Positions 26,354 through 34,176 of a stretch of DNA of 36,577 nt are shown one piece after another; positions within the stretch are counted from its first letter, which is position 1, and each line of letters starts with the position of its first letter. Location: positions 1 to 36,577 of the forward strand of contig NZ_RRAZ01000034.1 of NCBI RefSeq assembly GCF_003863335.1, given 5' to 3'. A program made the position numbers and the translations under genes. Origin of the DNA: Falsigemmobacter faecalis (GTDB lineage Bacteria > Pseudomonadota > Alphaproteobacteria > Rhodobacterales > Rhodobacteraceae). A model generated the notes under the pieces. It worked only from the letters and a program-made list of their open reading frames with translations, searched no databases and had not been told where the DNA came from.

Positions 26354-27364
26354 ATGACCCTTGCAGCCACGCCCGCCCCCGGGGCCGCCGCCCTGCCGCC
26401 CGCCATTGATGTGCGCGGGCTGACTTTGCGCTACGGCGCGCATGTGGCGCTGGACAACCTGAGCCTGAGCGTGGCCGCGGGCAGCTCTTTTGCGCTGCTC
26501 GGCCCCAATGGCGCGGGCAAAAGCACGCTGATGTCGGTGCTCTCGACGCTGCGCCTGGCGGATGCGGGGGAGGTGCGGGTGGCGGGCCATGACGTGCGCC
26601 GCGCGTCGCGGGCGGTGCGGCAATCCATTGGTATGGTCTTTCAGGACCCCAGCCTGGATGACCGTCTTTCGGCCGAAGAAAACCTTGATTTTCATGGCCG
26701 CGTCTATGGCATGCCGGGCCGCGCGCGGGCCGAGGCGATCGACCGGATGCTGGCGCTGGTTGAGCTGGAGGACTGGCGCGAGGCGGTGGTGCGCAGCTTT
26801 TCCGGCGGCATGAAGCGGCGGCTGGAGATTGCGCGTGCGCTGATGCATGCGCCGAAGATCCTCTTTCTTGATGAGCCGACGGTGGGCCTTGATGCCCAGA
26901 CCCGCAATAAGATCTGGGCCTATCTCGAAGCCGAACGCCGCACGCGCGGCCTGACGCTTTTCACCACCACCCATTACATCGAAGAGGTCGCGGGCGCCGA
27001 TCAGATCTGCATCGTCGACAAGGGCCGCATCATCGCCGAAGGCAGCCCCGAGGCGCTGCGGCGTGAGATGGGCCAGCCCTGGCTGCATGTCACCCCGGCC
27101 TCTGAGGCGGATTACGCGGCGCTGCTGGCGGCCTTTCCCGAGGCGCGGACGCCCTCGCCGGGGGATCTGTCGCTGGCGGTGACCGGAGAGAGCTTCGTGC
27201 CGGATCTTCTGGCGCGTTTTGGCAATCAGCTCAGCGCTTTGCGCTATGAGGCCCCGACGCTGGAGGGGGTTTTCCTCAGCCTGACCGGACGCGCTTTGCG
27301 CGACCGTGCCGATGGCGCGCGCGAGGCGCAGCGCAGCGCCGGGCGGCGGGCAGGGCGGCGATGA
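26354..27364 (+). CDS. ABC exporter-type ATP-binding protein (PQQ dehydrogenase-associated)
   Basis: A 336-residue ATPase of the DrrA/CcmA type, which normally partners an ABC-2 permease. It has the P-loop GPNGAGKST, the Q-loop FQDPSLDDRLSAEENL, the signature FSGGMKRRLEIAR and Walker B ILFLDEPTVGLD. Similar ATPases are found beside PQQ-dependent alcohol dehydrogenases (ped-type loci), where their cargo is not established. The likely permease partner is the fifth gene of this operon (29917-30726), not the adjacent one. Its stop overlaps the next start by four bases. The long C-terminal tail is rich in Arg and Ala. Confidence 0.9.
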   Translation: MTLAATPAPGAAALPPAIDVRGLTLRYGAHVALDNLSLSVAAGSSFALLGPNGAGKSTLMSVLSTLRLADAGEVRVAGHDVRRASRAVRQSIGMVFQDPSLDDRLSAEENLDFHGRVYGMPGRARAEAIDRMLALVELEDWREAVVRSFSGGMKRRLEIARALMHAPKILFLDEPTVGLDAQTRNKIWAYLEAERRTRGLTLFTTTHYIEEVAGADQICIVDKGRIIAEGSPEALRREMGQPWLHVTPASEADYAALLAAFPEARTPSPGDLSLAVTGESFVPDLLARFGNQLSALRYEAPTLEGVFLSLTGRALRDRADGAREAQRSAGRRAGRR

Positions 27365-28107
27365 TCGCACTCGCCCGCCTCGCTGTTCTCATCGCGCTGC
27401 TGGCGCTGTGGCAATTTGCCGCCCTGCGCATGCCGCAGGGGCTTTTTGCCTCTCCGCTGGAGACCCTGGCGGCGGCGGGCGTGATGCTGCGGGAAGGGCG
27501 TCTCTTTGCGGCAACAGCGGAATCGCTTGGCGTCTATCTGACGGGTCTGGGGGCGGCTGCCGTCACGGGGGTGACGATCGGCGTCGCCATGGGGGCGGTG
27601 CCGCTGCTGGGCCGCACGCTGGATCTTTTTGTCAATGCGCTGGCGGCGACGCCACGGGTGGCCTTTGTGCCGCTGATCATCGTGGTTTTAGGCCTTGGGA
27701 TGAGTGCCAAGGTCTTCATCGTCTTCTTAGGCGCGCTGATGCCGATCATTCTGAACACCGCTGCGGGTGTGCGGGCTGCGGACCGCGATCTGATTGAAAT
27801 GGCGCGCTCTTTTGGCACCAGCCGGGCGCGGGTTTTCACCGAGGTGGTGCTGCCGGGTGCGGTGCCCTTTCTTTTGACCGGCCTGCGGATCGGGGCCACC
27901 ATTGGCCTGATCAACACCGTGGTGGCTGAGCTTTACACCGCCGTGACCGGGCTTGGCGGGCTGCTGGCGGTCTATGGCGGCAGCTTTCGGATGGCGGAAT
28001 ATTTCGTGGTGGTGCTGACACTCTCGCTGATCGGGGTCTGCGTCACCGAGGCGCTGCGCCATATTGAGACACGACTGACACGCTGGAAGGGCCAGGGGCA
28101 AAGATGA
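27361..28107 (+). CDS. ABC importer permease (SsuC/TauC-like)
   Basis: A 248-residue inner-membrane permease of the nitrate/sulfonate/taurine class with about six membrane segments. The coupling loop EMARSFGTSRARVFTEVVLP (EAA motif) contacts the ATPase. The partner subunits are the binding protein at 28104 and the ATPase at 29114. Gene junctions on both sides are ATGA overlaps. Confidence 0.9.
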   Translation: MIALARLAVLIALLALWQFAALRMPQGLFASPLETLAAAGVMLREGRLFAATAESLGVYLTGLGAAAVTGVTIGVAMGAVPLLGRTLDLFVNALAATPRVAFVPLIIVVLGLGMSAKVFIVFLGALMPIILNTAAGVRAADRDLIEMARSFGTSRARVFTEVVLPGAVPFLLTGLRIGATIGLINTVVAELYTAVTGLGGLLAVYGGSFRMAEYFVVVLTLSLIGVCVTEALRHIETRLTRWKGQGQR

Positions 28108-29117
28108 AGGCTGTGACACTGAAATCTCTGCTGATCGCGGCGCTGAGCGCGCTGGCGCTCCCGGCGGCGGCGGAGCCGTTCCGGCTGATCATCACCGATA
28201 TGGAGGCACCGCTGGTGCCCAATTCCATCGTCGATATCGCGCTCTCCGAGGGCTATTTCACCCGCGCAGGCGTTGAGGTCGAGTTGATCCGCGTGCAGCA
28301 GACCCCGATGGCGCTGGCGGCCCTGCAGTCGGGCCAGGGCGAGATGGCCAATGTCGCAACGGAAGGTCTGGTGCAACTGGCCGCGCGCGGCAATGACCGC
28401 CTGAGGGCGGTGATGTCGCCCAATAAGGCGCTGCCCTATCTGATCGCGGGTCGGGCGGGGATGACGCTGGAGGGGCTGGCGGGCCAGGCTTTCGGCATCG
28501 GCCGGGTCGGCAGCCTTGATCAGCTGCTGTCGCTGAAGGTTCTGGAGGGGAAGGGCGTGGCGCCCGACAGTCTGCGGCTGGTGGCGCTTGGCCAGCCGGA
28601 TGTGCGCGCCCGCGCTCTCGCGGCGGGGCAGATCGCAGCGACGACCCTGTCGGTCGGGACCTGGGCCGCGCTTCCCGATCATGAGGCGCTGCCGGTTCTG
28701 GTCGCGGTTGACGCTTATTACCAGGCGGCCCCGGTGGTCAGCAAAGTCAACGCGGTCACCACCGAAACGCTGACAGCCCGCCGCGCAGAGGTCGAGGCGG
28801 TGATCACCGCGCTGACCCTGGCGGCGCGGGATATGGCCGCCGATCCCGAGGCCTGGCCCCGCGCCATGGCGAAGCTGCGCCCGGATGTGGCCCCTGAGGT
28901 CCTGGCCGAGCTTGCCCTGGCCTTTCAGACCTCCTGGGCGGTGAATGGCGGGCTTCAGGGACCCGAGCTGCGCCAGACCGCCGACTGGCTTTTCGCGACC
29001 GAGGAGTTTGCCGGGCTGACCCGTCCTGACCCTGCGGCCTGGGCTGAGTTCGGCCCCCTTGATGCCGTGCTGCAAAACATCGGGATTGTCGGGGGCGGCG
29101 ACGGATATGCGCGATGA
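28104..29117 (+). CDS. ABC importer substrate-binding protein (NMT1/SsuA-like)
   Basis: A 337-residue periplasmic protein. Residues 1-23 form a signal peptide (MKAVTLKSLLIAALSALALP, cleavage after AAA). The mature part has the NMT1-type organisation with GYFTRAGVEVELIRVQQTPM and the GQGEMANVATEGLV ligand loop. This family binds sulfonates, nitrate, thiamine precursors or small organic ligands; the substrate here is not deducible. Being inside a PQQ-dehydrogenase-linked operon, uptake of the oxidation product or an amine or alcohol substrate is conceivable. Confidence 0.86.
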   Translation: MKAVTLKSLLIAALSALALPAAAEPFRLIITDMEAPLVPNSIVDIALSEGYFTRAGVEVELIRVQQTPMALAALQSGQGEMANVATEGLVQLAARGNDRLRAVMSPNKALPYLIAGRAGMTLEGLAGQAFGIGRVGSLDQLLSLKVLEGKGVAPDSLRLVALGQPDVRARALAAGQIAATTLSVGTWAALPDHEALPVLVAVDAYYQAAPVVSKVNAVTTETLTARRAEVEAVITALTLAARDMAADPEAWPRAMAKLRPDVAPEVLAELALAFQTSWAVNGGLQGPELRQTADWLFATEEFAGLTRPDPAAWAEFGPLDAVLQNIGIVGGGDGYAR

Positions 29118-29920
29118 CTGACGCCCCTCCGGCCGTTCTGAAAAATGTCTCGCTGCGCTTTCCGGGGGCCGCTTTTGCGGCGCTTGAGGATGTGAGCCTG
29201 GAACTCGCCGCCGGAGAGGTGGTGACGATCCTTGGCCCCTCAGGCTGCGGTAAAACGACACTTCTGCGGCTGATCGCGGGGCTGGTAAAGCCCGACAGCG
29301 GCAGTGTCCGCGTCTTTGGCGCGCCGCCGGTGCCGGGCGCGCGCTCGGCGCTGGTGTTTCAGAACTTCCGCCTGCTGCCCTGGAAAACCGTGGCCGAAAA
29401 TGTGGGCTTTGTGCTGGCAGACCGCCCCGCGCCCGCACGCCGTGCGCGGGTGCAGGAGATGCTGGCCATGGTCGGGCTGTCGCGCTTTGCCGAAAGCTAT
29501 CCGCGTGAGCTTTCGGGCGGTATGCAGCAAAGGGTGGCGCTGGCCCGGGCGCTGGCAGCCGATCCGGACATCCTTTTGATGGATGAGCCCTTCGCGAGCC
29601 TTGATGCGCAGTCGCGCGAGTTGATGCAGGCCGAGATTTCCCGGCTGTCGCGGCAGGGCGCGGGGCGCAGCGTGGTCTTTGTCACCCATAGCGTCGATGA
29701 GGCGCTGGTCCTGGGCGACCGGGTGGTGCTGATGTCGCCGCGTCCGGGGCGGGTTGCGAAATCCCTTGACCTTCCCTTCCGGGGCGGCGCAGAAGCCCGC
29801 CGCAATCACCCCGACTTTTCCCTGTTGCGCGGCGAGCTTTGGGCGGCGCTGCGCGAGATGGTTCTGTCGGACCCGCAGTCGGATTTTCACGGCCGCGGCC
29901 TTGACGAGAGTAATGAATGA
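29114..29920 (+). CDS. ABC importer ATP-binding protein (SsuB/TauB-like)
   Basis: A 268-residue importer ATPase with P-loop GPSGCGKTT, Q-loop VFQNFRLLPWKTVAENV, signature LSGGMQQRVALARAL and Walker B ILLMDEPFASLD followed by the H-loop FVTHSVDEA. The FRLLPWKT stretch is characteristic of the SsuB/TauB group. It energises the permease at 27361. Four-base overlaps join it to its neighbours. Confidence 0.92.
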   Translation: MTDAPPAVLKNVSLRFPGAAFAALEDVSLELAAGEVVTILGPSGCGKTTLLRLIAGLVKPDSGSVRVFGAPPVPGARSALVFQNFRLLPWKTVAENVGFVLADRPAPARRARVQEMLAMVGLSRFAESYPRELSGGMQQRVALARALAADPDILLMDEPFASLDAQSRELMQAEISRLSRQGAGRSVVFVTHSVDEALVLGDRVVLMSPRPGRVAKSLDLPFRGGAEARRNHPDFSLLRGELWAALREMVLSDPQSDFHGRGLDESNE

Positions 29921-30726
29921 CCGAGGTTCTTGCGATCCTGCGCGGCATCCACGGGGTGTGGCTCAGAGAGATCATGCGCGCCACCCGCGACCGGGGCCAG
30001 CTTCTGGGCGGCGTCAGCCGCCCGCTGATCTGGCTGATGATCCTTGGCGTCGGGCTGAATCCCTATTTCCGGGGCGAGGTCTTTGGCGAAGTGAAAATGG
30101 TGCTGCCGTTTAACTATCTGCAGTTTCTGTTTCCTGCCGTGATCGTCCTCAACATCATGTATACCTCGATCCAGTTTGCGGTTTCTGTGATCTGGGACCG
30201 CGAGTTCGGCTTTCTGCGCGAGGTGCTGGTCTCGCCCATGCCCCGCTGGGCGGTGCTTTTGGGCAAGGTCCTCGGCGGGGCTACGGCGGCGACCGGCCAT
30301 GGCACCCTGGTGCTGATCCTGGCGCGCTTTGCCGATGTGACGCTGACCGCGCCGCAGGTCTTTGCGGCCATCGGCTATATGTTTGCGCTGTCTTTTGCGC
30401 TGACCTGTTTTGGAGTGGTGCTGGCGGGTAAGGTACGCAGCTTTGAAGGCTTCGGGGTCTTTTCCAACACCCTCATTCTGCCGATGTATTTCGCCTCGTC
30501 CTCGGTCTTTCCGCTGGATCCCTCGCTGACGCGGACGCAGCTTTCGACGAGCTATCCTGAGTGGCTTTTGTGGCTGATCCGGGTCAATCCGATCACCTAT
30601 GCGGTGGATGCACTGCGCGGAATTCTTATTGGATTTCATCAGTTTCCGGCCATGATCGGCTATGCGCTGGTGGCCGCGGGCTGCGCGGGCTTCTTCGCCT
30701 GGGCGCTGCGGAGCTTTGGAAAATGA
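29917..30726 (+). CDS. ABC-2 type exporter permease (PedC-like)
   Basis: A 269-residue inner-membrane protein with about six membrane segments, of the ABC-2 family found next to PQQ-dependent alcohol dehydrogenases. Features include SRPLIWLMILGVGLNPYF, the segment WDREFGFLREVLVSPMPR that precedes the coupling helix, and NTLILPMYFASSSVFPL with INPITY-like VNPITYAVDALR near the C-terminus. It should pair with the exporter ATPase at 26354. The three importer genes are inserted between the two halves of this exporter. Confidence 0.9.
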   Translation: MTEVLAILRGIHGVWLREIMRATRDRGQLLGGVSRPLIWLMILGVGLNPYFRGEVFGEVKMVLPFNYLQFLFPAVIVLNIMYTSIQFAVSVIWDREFGFLREVLVSPMPRWAVLLGKVLGGATAATGHGTLVLILARFADVTLTAPQVFAAIGYMFALSFALTCFGVVLAGKVRSFEGFGVFSNTLILPMYFASSSVFPLDPSLTRTQLSTSYPEWLLWLIRVNPITYAVDALRGILIGFHQFPAMIGYALVAAGCAGFFAWALRSFGK

Positions 30727-31493
30727 GCGCGCTGGCGAAGGGGTGGCGGCGGCCCTTACGGGACATTTCTCTGCTGGCCGGATTTCTGGCGGCGGTCAGT
30801 TTTCTGCCCGCAGATACCTCTCTCGCCGAGCGTCAGGCCTCGGGGCAGCTGCGCTACTGCGTGGCCGATCAGAACAGCCCTCTGATCCGCGATCCCGCAG
30901 CGGGCGGCCCGGGGCCGGAACTCAGGCTGATGCAGGCTGCCGCCGGGCGTCTGGGTGTTCAGCTTCGTCTGGTTGAGGTGGCCAATATCGGGCGTTCGTT
31001 CAATCCGGCGGACTGGAATCTGACGCGCGCTCAATGTGATGTGCTGGGCGGCGGGCTGGCGGATTCTGCGGCCAATCGCGGATTTATGACGCTGATCCCC
31101 ACCGGACAGCAGATCGCCCTGCGCCGCAGCGGAACAGCTGAAGAGCCGCCGCCTGGCACGAAGGTCGGGGTTTTTGCGGGCACGGCCGGGCTCGACCGGG
31201 TGCGGCTTTCGGGCTTTATGCGCAGCCGCGGCTGGCAGCCGGTTCCGCTGCGCCGTGAGGCGGATCTGCGCGCCTGGATCGCTGGTGGCGCGCCGGCGAT
31301 TTTTCTGTCGCTGACCCCTCTTCCTGAGGGCACAGCGCATCACCCGCTGGCCGCAGAGGCGGGCGAGGTGAGGGATCTGGTTTTTGGCCTCTGGCGCGGG
31401 GATACCACCTTCACGAGGGCCTTCCGCGAAGCGATATCTCAGGGCGGAGACGCGGGGCTGAAACAGCCGCCGCCTCTCCGGGGCATGAATTAG
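30723..31493 (+). CDS. MoxJ-like periplasmic binding protein (family 3)
   Basis: A 256-residue secreted protein with an N-terminal hydrophobic signal segment (about residues 15-35). The start of the mature part, LRYCVADQNSPLI, and the pattern ELRLMQAAAGRLGVQLRLVE match family 3 solute-binding proteins of the MoxJ type found with quinoprotein dehydrogenases. MoxJ/XoxJ proteins are thought to assist cofactor or metal loading of the dehydrogenase rather than transport. It is the last gene of the overlapping operon, and a second such protein is encoded at 34177. Confidence 0.78.
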   Translation: MSALAKGWRRPLRDISLLAGFLAAVSFLPADTSLAERQASGQLRYCVADQNSPLIRDPAAGGPGPELRLMQAAAGRLGVQLRLVEVANIGRSFNPADWNLTRAQCDVLGGGLADSAANRGFMTLIPTGQQIALRRSGTAEEPPPGTKVGVFAGTAGLDRVRLSGFMRSRGWQPVPLRREADLRAWIAGGAPAIFLSLTPLPEGTAHHPLAAEAGEVRDLVFGLWRGDTTFTRAFREAISQGGDAGLKQPPPLRGMN

Positions 31494-31776
31494 CGCGCAT
31501 TCATCCATGCAATGAGTGCATATCGAAGTATACAGCTGCATACCTGCTCTTGCCTTCTGCGCATAAATGTCACATGAGGTGCGGCAGAAGGCGCGGGCTG
31601 TGGCCGCGCCCCGGACTTTGGCACCGGCGTATCTCACAAACAAAGCTTCGGCTTCTCCCGCATGTCTTTTGCGGGCGGATACGGCTGTTTGCGAGGCGGA
31701 TTGTGTGCCGGAGAGACAAGCCCACAGACGGTAAAGACCGGCCTGTCCTGCAGGCCGGGTATAATTGGAGGCTCAG
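31494..31776 (+). promoter_or_regulatory. Control region ahead of the cytochrome/dehydrogenase genes
   Basis: No gene is visible. It contains a perfect 9-bp inverted repeat GCCTTCTGC/GCAGAAGGC (31552-31560 and 31584-31592), then GGCGCGG/CCGCGCC (31590-31610), and a perfect 8-bp hairpin CCGGCCTG/CAGGCCGG (31738-31758) that ends 8 bases before the GGAGG ribosome-binding site. The last is placed like a 5' mRNA stabiliser of a highly expressed transcript. The first pair may be an operator or the end of the upstream operon. No clear -35/-10 pair could be chosen. Confidence 0.45.
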
Positions 31777-32304
31777 GTGCCAGCCATCTCGTTCGGACGG
31801 GGAACCGTCCACGCCATCACCGCCGCTGCTGCAATGACCCTTGCATCGGCCGGCTCGCTTTTCGCCTCGGGCTTCACCGCCGAGCAGGCTGAGGCTGGTA
31901 AGAAAGCCTATATGTCCAGCTGCGCCCAGTGCCACGGCGCGCAACTGGAAGGCCCGGAAGCGCCCGGCCTGTTCGGTCAGGACGTCATGGGCAACTGGGA
32001 CACCGCGGGTGGCCTTTTTGACTTTATCTCGGTCGCGATGCCGCCGGCCGCACCGGGGCAGCTGGGCGAAGACGTCTATCTGCAGATCGTCGCTCACATC
32101 ATGGCTGAGAACGGCGCAACCGCAGGCGAGGCCGCTCTGCAGCTCGCCGCTGCTGCCGATCTGAGCCTCGTGGAGGCCACCAAAGAGGGTGCCGCTGCCA
32201 AAGAAGCCGAGCGCCACGCTGCGCATGGCGGTGAGCCGGTTGAAGTGATTGCAGTGCCGCAGGCTTACACCTGGGGCAAAGAACTGCCGCAGTACAACAA
32301 GTAA
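31777..32304 (+). CDS. Periplasmic cytochrome c, electron acceptor of the PQQ dehydrogenase
   Basis: A 175-residue class I cytochrome c. The signal peptide covers about residues 1-35. Haem attachment is at CAQCH (49-53) and the likely axial methionine is Met88 in VAMPP. The fold then continues with LGEDVYLQIVAHIMAENGA. An unusual Ala/Glu-rich tail of about 45 residues ends WGKELPQYNK. The GTG start at 31777 follows GGAGG by five bases. It lies 48 bases before the dehydrogenase gene, like XoxG/MxaG or cytochrome c550 partners, and should pass electrons from the quinoprotein to the respiratory chain. Codon choice looks highly biased, as in its neighbour. Confidence 0.9.
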   Translation: MPAISFGRGTVHAITAAAAMTLASAGSLFASGFTAEQAEAGKKAYMSSCAQCHGAQLEGPEAPGLFGQDVMGNWDTAGGLFDFISVAMPPAAPGQLGEDVYLQIVAHIMAENGATAGEAALQLAAAADLSLVEATKEGAAAKEAERHAAHGGEPVEVIAVPQAYTWGKELPQYNK

Positions 32305-32313
32305 TCCGGGTTT

Positions 32314-32337
32314 GACGAAGGTGAAGACGCCTTCGTC
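32314..32337 (+). other. Intercistronic hairpin, cytochrome to dehydrogenase
   Basis: GACGAAGG (32314-32321) pairs perfectly with CCTTCGTC (32330-32337) over an 8-base loop, directly ahead of the GGAGATCAAAG ribosome-binding region. No T tract follows, so it likely protects or processes mRNA rather than terminating it. Confidence 0.45.
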
Positions 32338-32352
32338 GTTGGAGATCAAAGA

Positions 32353-34110
32353 ATGAAACTCAGCATCCGCAAACATCTGCTGGCAGCAACCACCGCGCTC
32401 GTCGCTCTGGCGCCTGCCGCCTTCGCAGACAGCGTTCTGGACAAATACACCCCGGTTACGTCGCAAGACCTGCTGAACCCGTCGAAATCCGACTGGATCC
32501 ACTGGCGCGGCGACTACGCGAACACCGGCTTCTCGCATCTTGACCAGATCAACAAAGAGACCGTCAAGGATCTTGAGCTGGCATGGGCCTGGCCGATGGC
32601 GGATGTCGGTATCCAGGAAACCGCACCGCTCGTTCGTGACGGCGTGATGTTCCTGCAGACCTCGAACGGCATCGTCGAAGCGCTTGACGCGCAATCGGGC
32701 GATCTGCTCTGGACCTACCGTCACGTGCTGCCGGAACTGCCGAAGTCGTGGTCCTATCAGGCCAACCAGGCGCGCCGTCAGAAAAACTCGATCGCGCTGG
32801 CCGGTGACAAAGTCATCCTGACCACCCCGGACGCCAAACTGGTCGCTCTCGAAGCCAAAACCGGCAAAGTGGCATGGGAAAAGCAGGCTCTCGACTGGGA
32901 GAAGGGCTATTCCTACACCATCGGTGGTCTGGTTGTTGAAAACACCATCATCACCGCGATCTCGGGTTGCTCGATCGCCGGCACCGCCGGTGGCTGCTAT
33001 ATCATGGCGCATAACCTTGAGAACGGCGAAGAAATCTGGCGCTTCAACACCATCGCTGACCCGAAGAACCCCAAGCAGGGCGACTCGTGGGGCGGTGTGC
33101 CGGAAGAGAACCGCTGGGGCGGTACGCCCTGGGCAACCGGTTCGTATGATCCGGAACTCGGCCTGACCTTCTGGGGCGTTGGTATGCCTGGTCCCTACGC
33201 GGAGCTGATCCGTGGTTCGGGCGACGGCGATGTGCTTTACACCAACGCGACCATCGCGCTGGACGTGAAAACCGGTGAGCTGAAGTGGTACTTCACCCAC
33301 CTGCCGCGCGACAACTGGGACCTCGACGCGCCGTTTGAGCGCATCATGGTTGACCAGGAAATCGACGGCAAGATGCACAAGATGCTGGTCTCGATCCCGG
33401 GCAAAACCGGCGTGGCCTTCGCGCTTGACCGCGAAACCGGCAAATACCTGTGGTCGAAAGAGACCGTGAAACAGAACGTCATCACCAAAGTTGATGCTGA
33501 CGGTACGGTTCACGTGAACGAAGACCTGATCCCGACCGCAGTTGGCCAGCCGGTTCACGCCTGCACCTCGGTTTCGGGTGGTAAACTCTGGCAGGCGGCT
33601 GCCTATTCGCCGCTGACCAAGACCCTCTTTGCGCCGCTCACCGAGGCCTGCAACGACGTGACCCCGACCCAGTCGGAATTCACCGCAGGCAACGCTGTGG
33701 GTTCGGTCAAATTCGGCCCGCGCGTTCTGCCGGAAGGCATCGACAAAGCCGGTCTCTTTGAGGCGCTGTCGATCAACCCGGTGCAGGGTGACCACGTCTG
33801 GCAGAGCCGCCAGCGCGAAACCCCGACCTCGTCGGTTCTCGCGACCGCAGGCGGTCTGGTCTTTGGTGGTGACGCAGCCCGCTACGTCAAAGCTTTCGAT
33901 CAGGAAACCGGTGAAGTGCTGTGGAAACAGCGTCTGAACGCACCGATCGGTGGCTATCCGATGTCCTATGAAATCGACGGCGAGCAGTATCTGGTGGTCC
34001 CCACCGGTTACTCGAACTCGGCCTCCTCGATCTCCTCGGCCTTCCCGGAGACCCCGCTGCCGAACGGCAACGGCAACTCGATCTTCGTGTTCAAACTTCC
34101 GAAGAACTGA
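32353..34110 (+). CDS. PQQ-dependent dehydrogenase (sorbose/sorbosone or PVA-type quinoprotein)
   Basis: Periplasmic eight-bladed quinoprotein of 585 residues. The signal peptide ends near residue 25 (AAFA/DSV). Tryptophan-docking motifs such as ALDAQSGDLLWTYR, LEAKTGKVAWEK and FDQETGEVLWKQRL mark the propeller blades. LPRDNWDLDAPFE holds the presumed catalytic Asp323, with a second acid, Asp325, two residues on. The C-x8-C region (Cys206, Cys215) in place of the usual adjacent Cys-Cys resembles Ketogulonicigenium sorbose/sorbosone dehydrogenases. There is no haem domain, so it needs the cytochrome encoded upstream. Substrate is probably an alcohol, sugar or aldehyde. Strong codon bias suggests high expression. 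Confidence 0.92.
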   Translation: MKLSIRKHLLAATTALVALAPAAFADSVLDKYTPVTSQDLLNPSKSDWIHWRGDYANTGFSHLDQINKETVKDLELAWAWPMADVGIQETAPLVRDGVMFLQTSNGIVEALDAQSGDLLWTYRHVLPELPKSWSYQANQARRQKNSIALAGDKVILTTPDAKLVALEAKTGKVAWEKQALDWEKGYSYTIGGLVVENTIITAISGCSIAGTAGGCYIMAHNLENGEEIWRFNTIADPKNPKQGDSWGGVPEENRWGGTPWATGSYDPELGLTFWGVGMPGPYAELIRGSGDGDVLYTNATIALDVKTGELKWYFTHLPRDNWDLDAPFERIMVDQEIDGKMHKMLVSIPGKTGVAFALDRETGKYLWSKETVKQNVITKVDADGTVHVNEDLIPTAVGQPVHACTSVSGGKLWQAAAYSPLTKTLFAPLTEACNDVTPTQSEFTAGNAVGSVKFGPRVLPEGIDKAGLFEALSINPVQGDHVWQSRQRETPTSSVLATAGGLVFGGDAARYVKAFDQETGEVLWKQRLNAPIGGYPMSYEIDGEQYLVVPTGYSNSASSISSAFPETPLPNGNGNSIFVFKLPKN

Positions 34111-34134
34111 GTTTTCTCAGAGCGTTATCAAAGG

Positions 34135-34154
34135 AAGGGGGCTTCGGCCCCCTT
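34135..34154 (+). terminator. Hairpin between dehydrogenase and XoxJ-like genes
   Basis: AAGGGGGC and GCCCCCTT form an 8-bp stem closed by the very stable TTCG tetraloop, followed by only one or two further T residues. It would act as a partial terminator, leaving the downstream gene at lower expression than the dehydrogenase. Confidence 0.65.
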
Positions 34155-34176
34155 TCGCCATATGTGAGATGTTGCG

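Noticed and set aside
31570-33795. Very long open frame (over 700 codons) antisense to the cytochrome and dehydrogenase genes
   Set aside because: It mirrors genes with clear families and strong codon bias; its translation has no recognisable domain and no ribosome-binding site.
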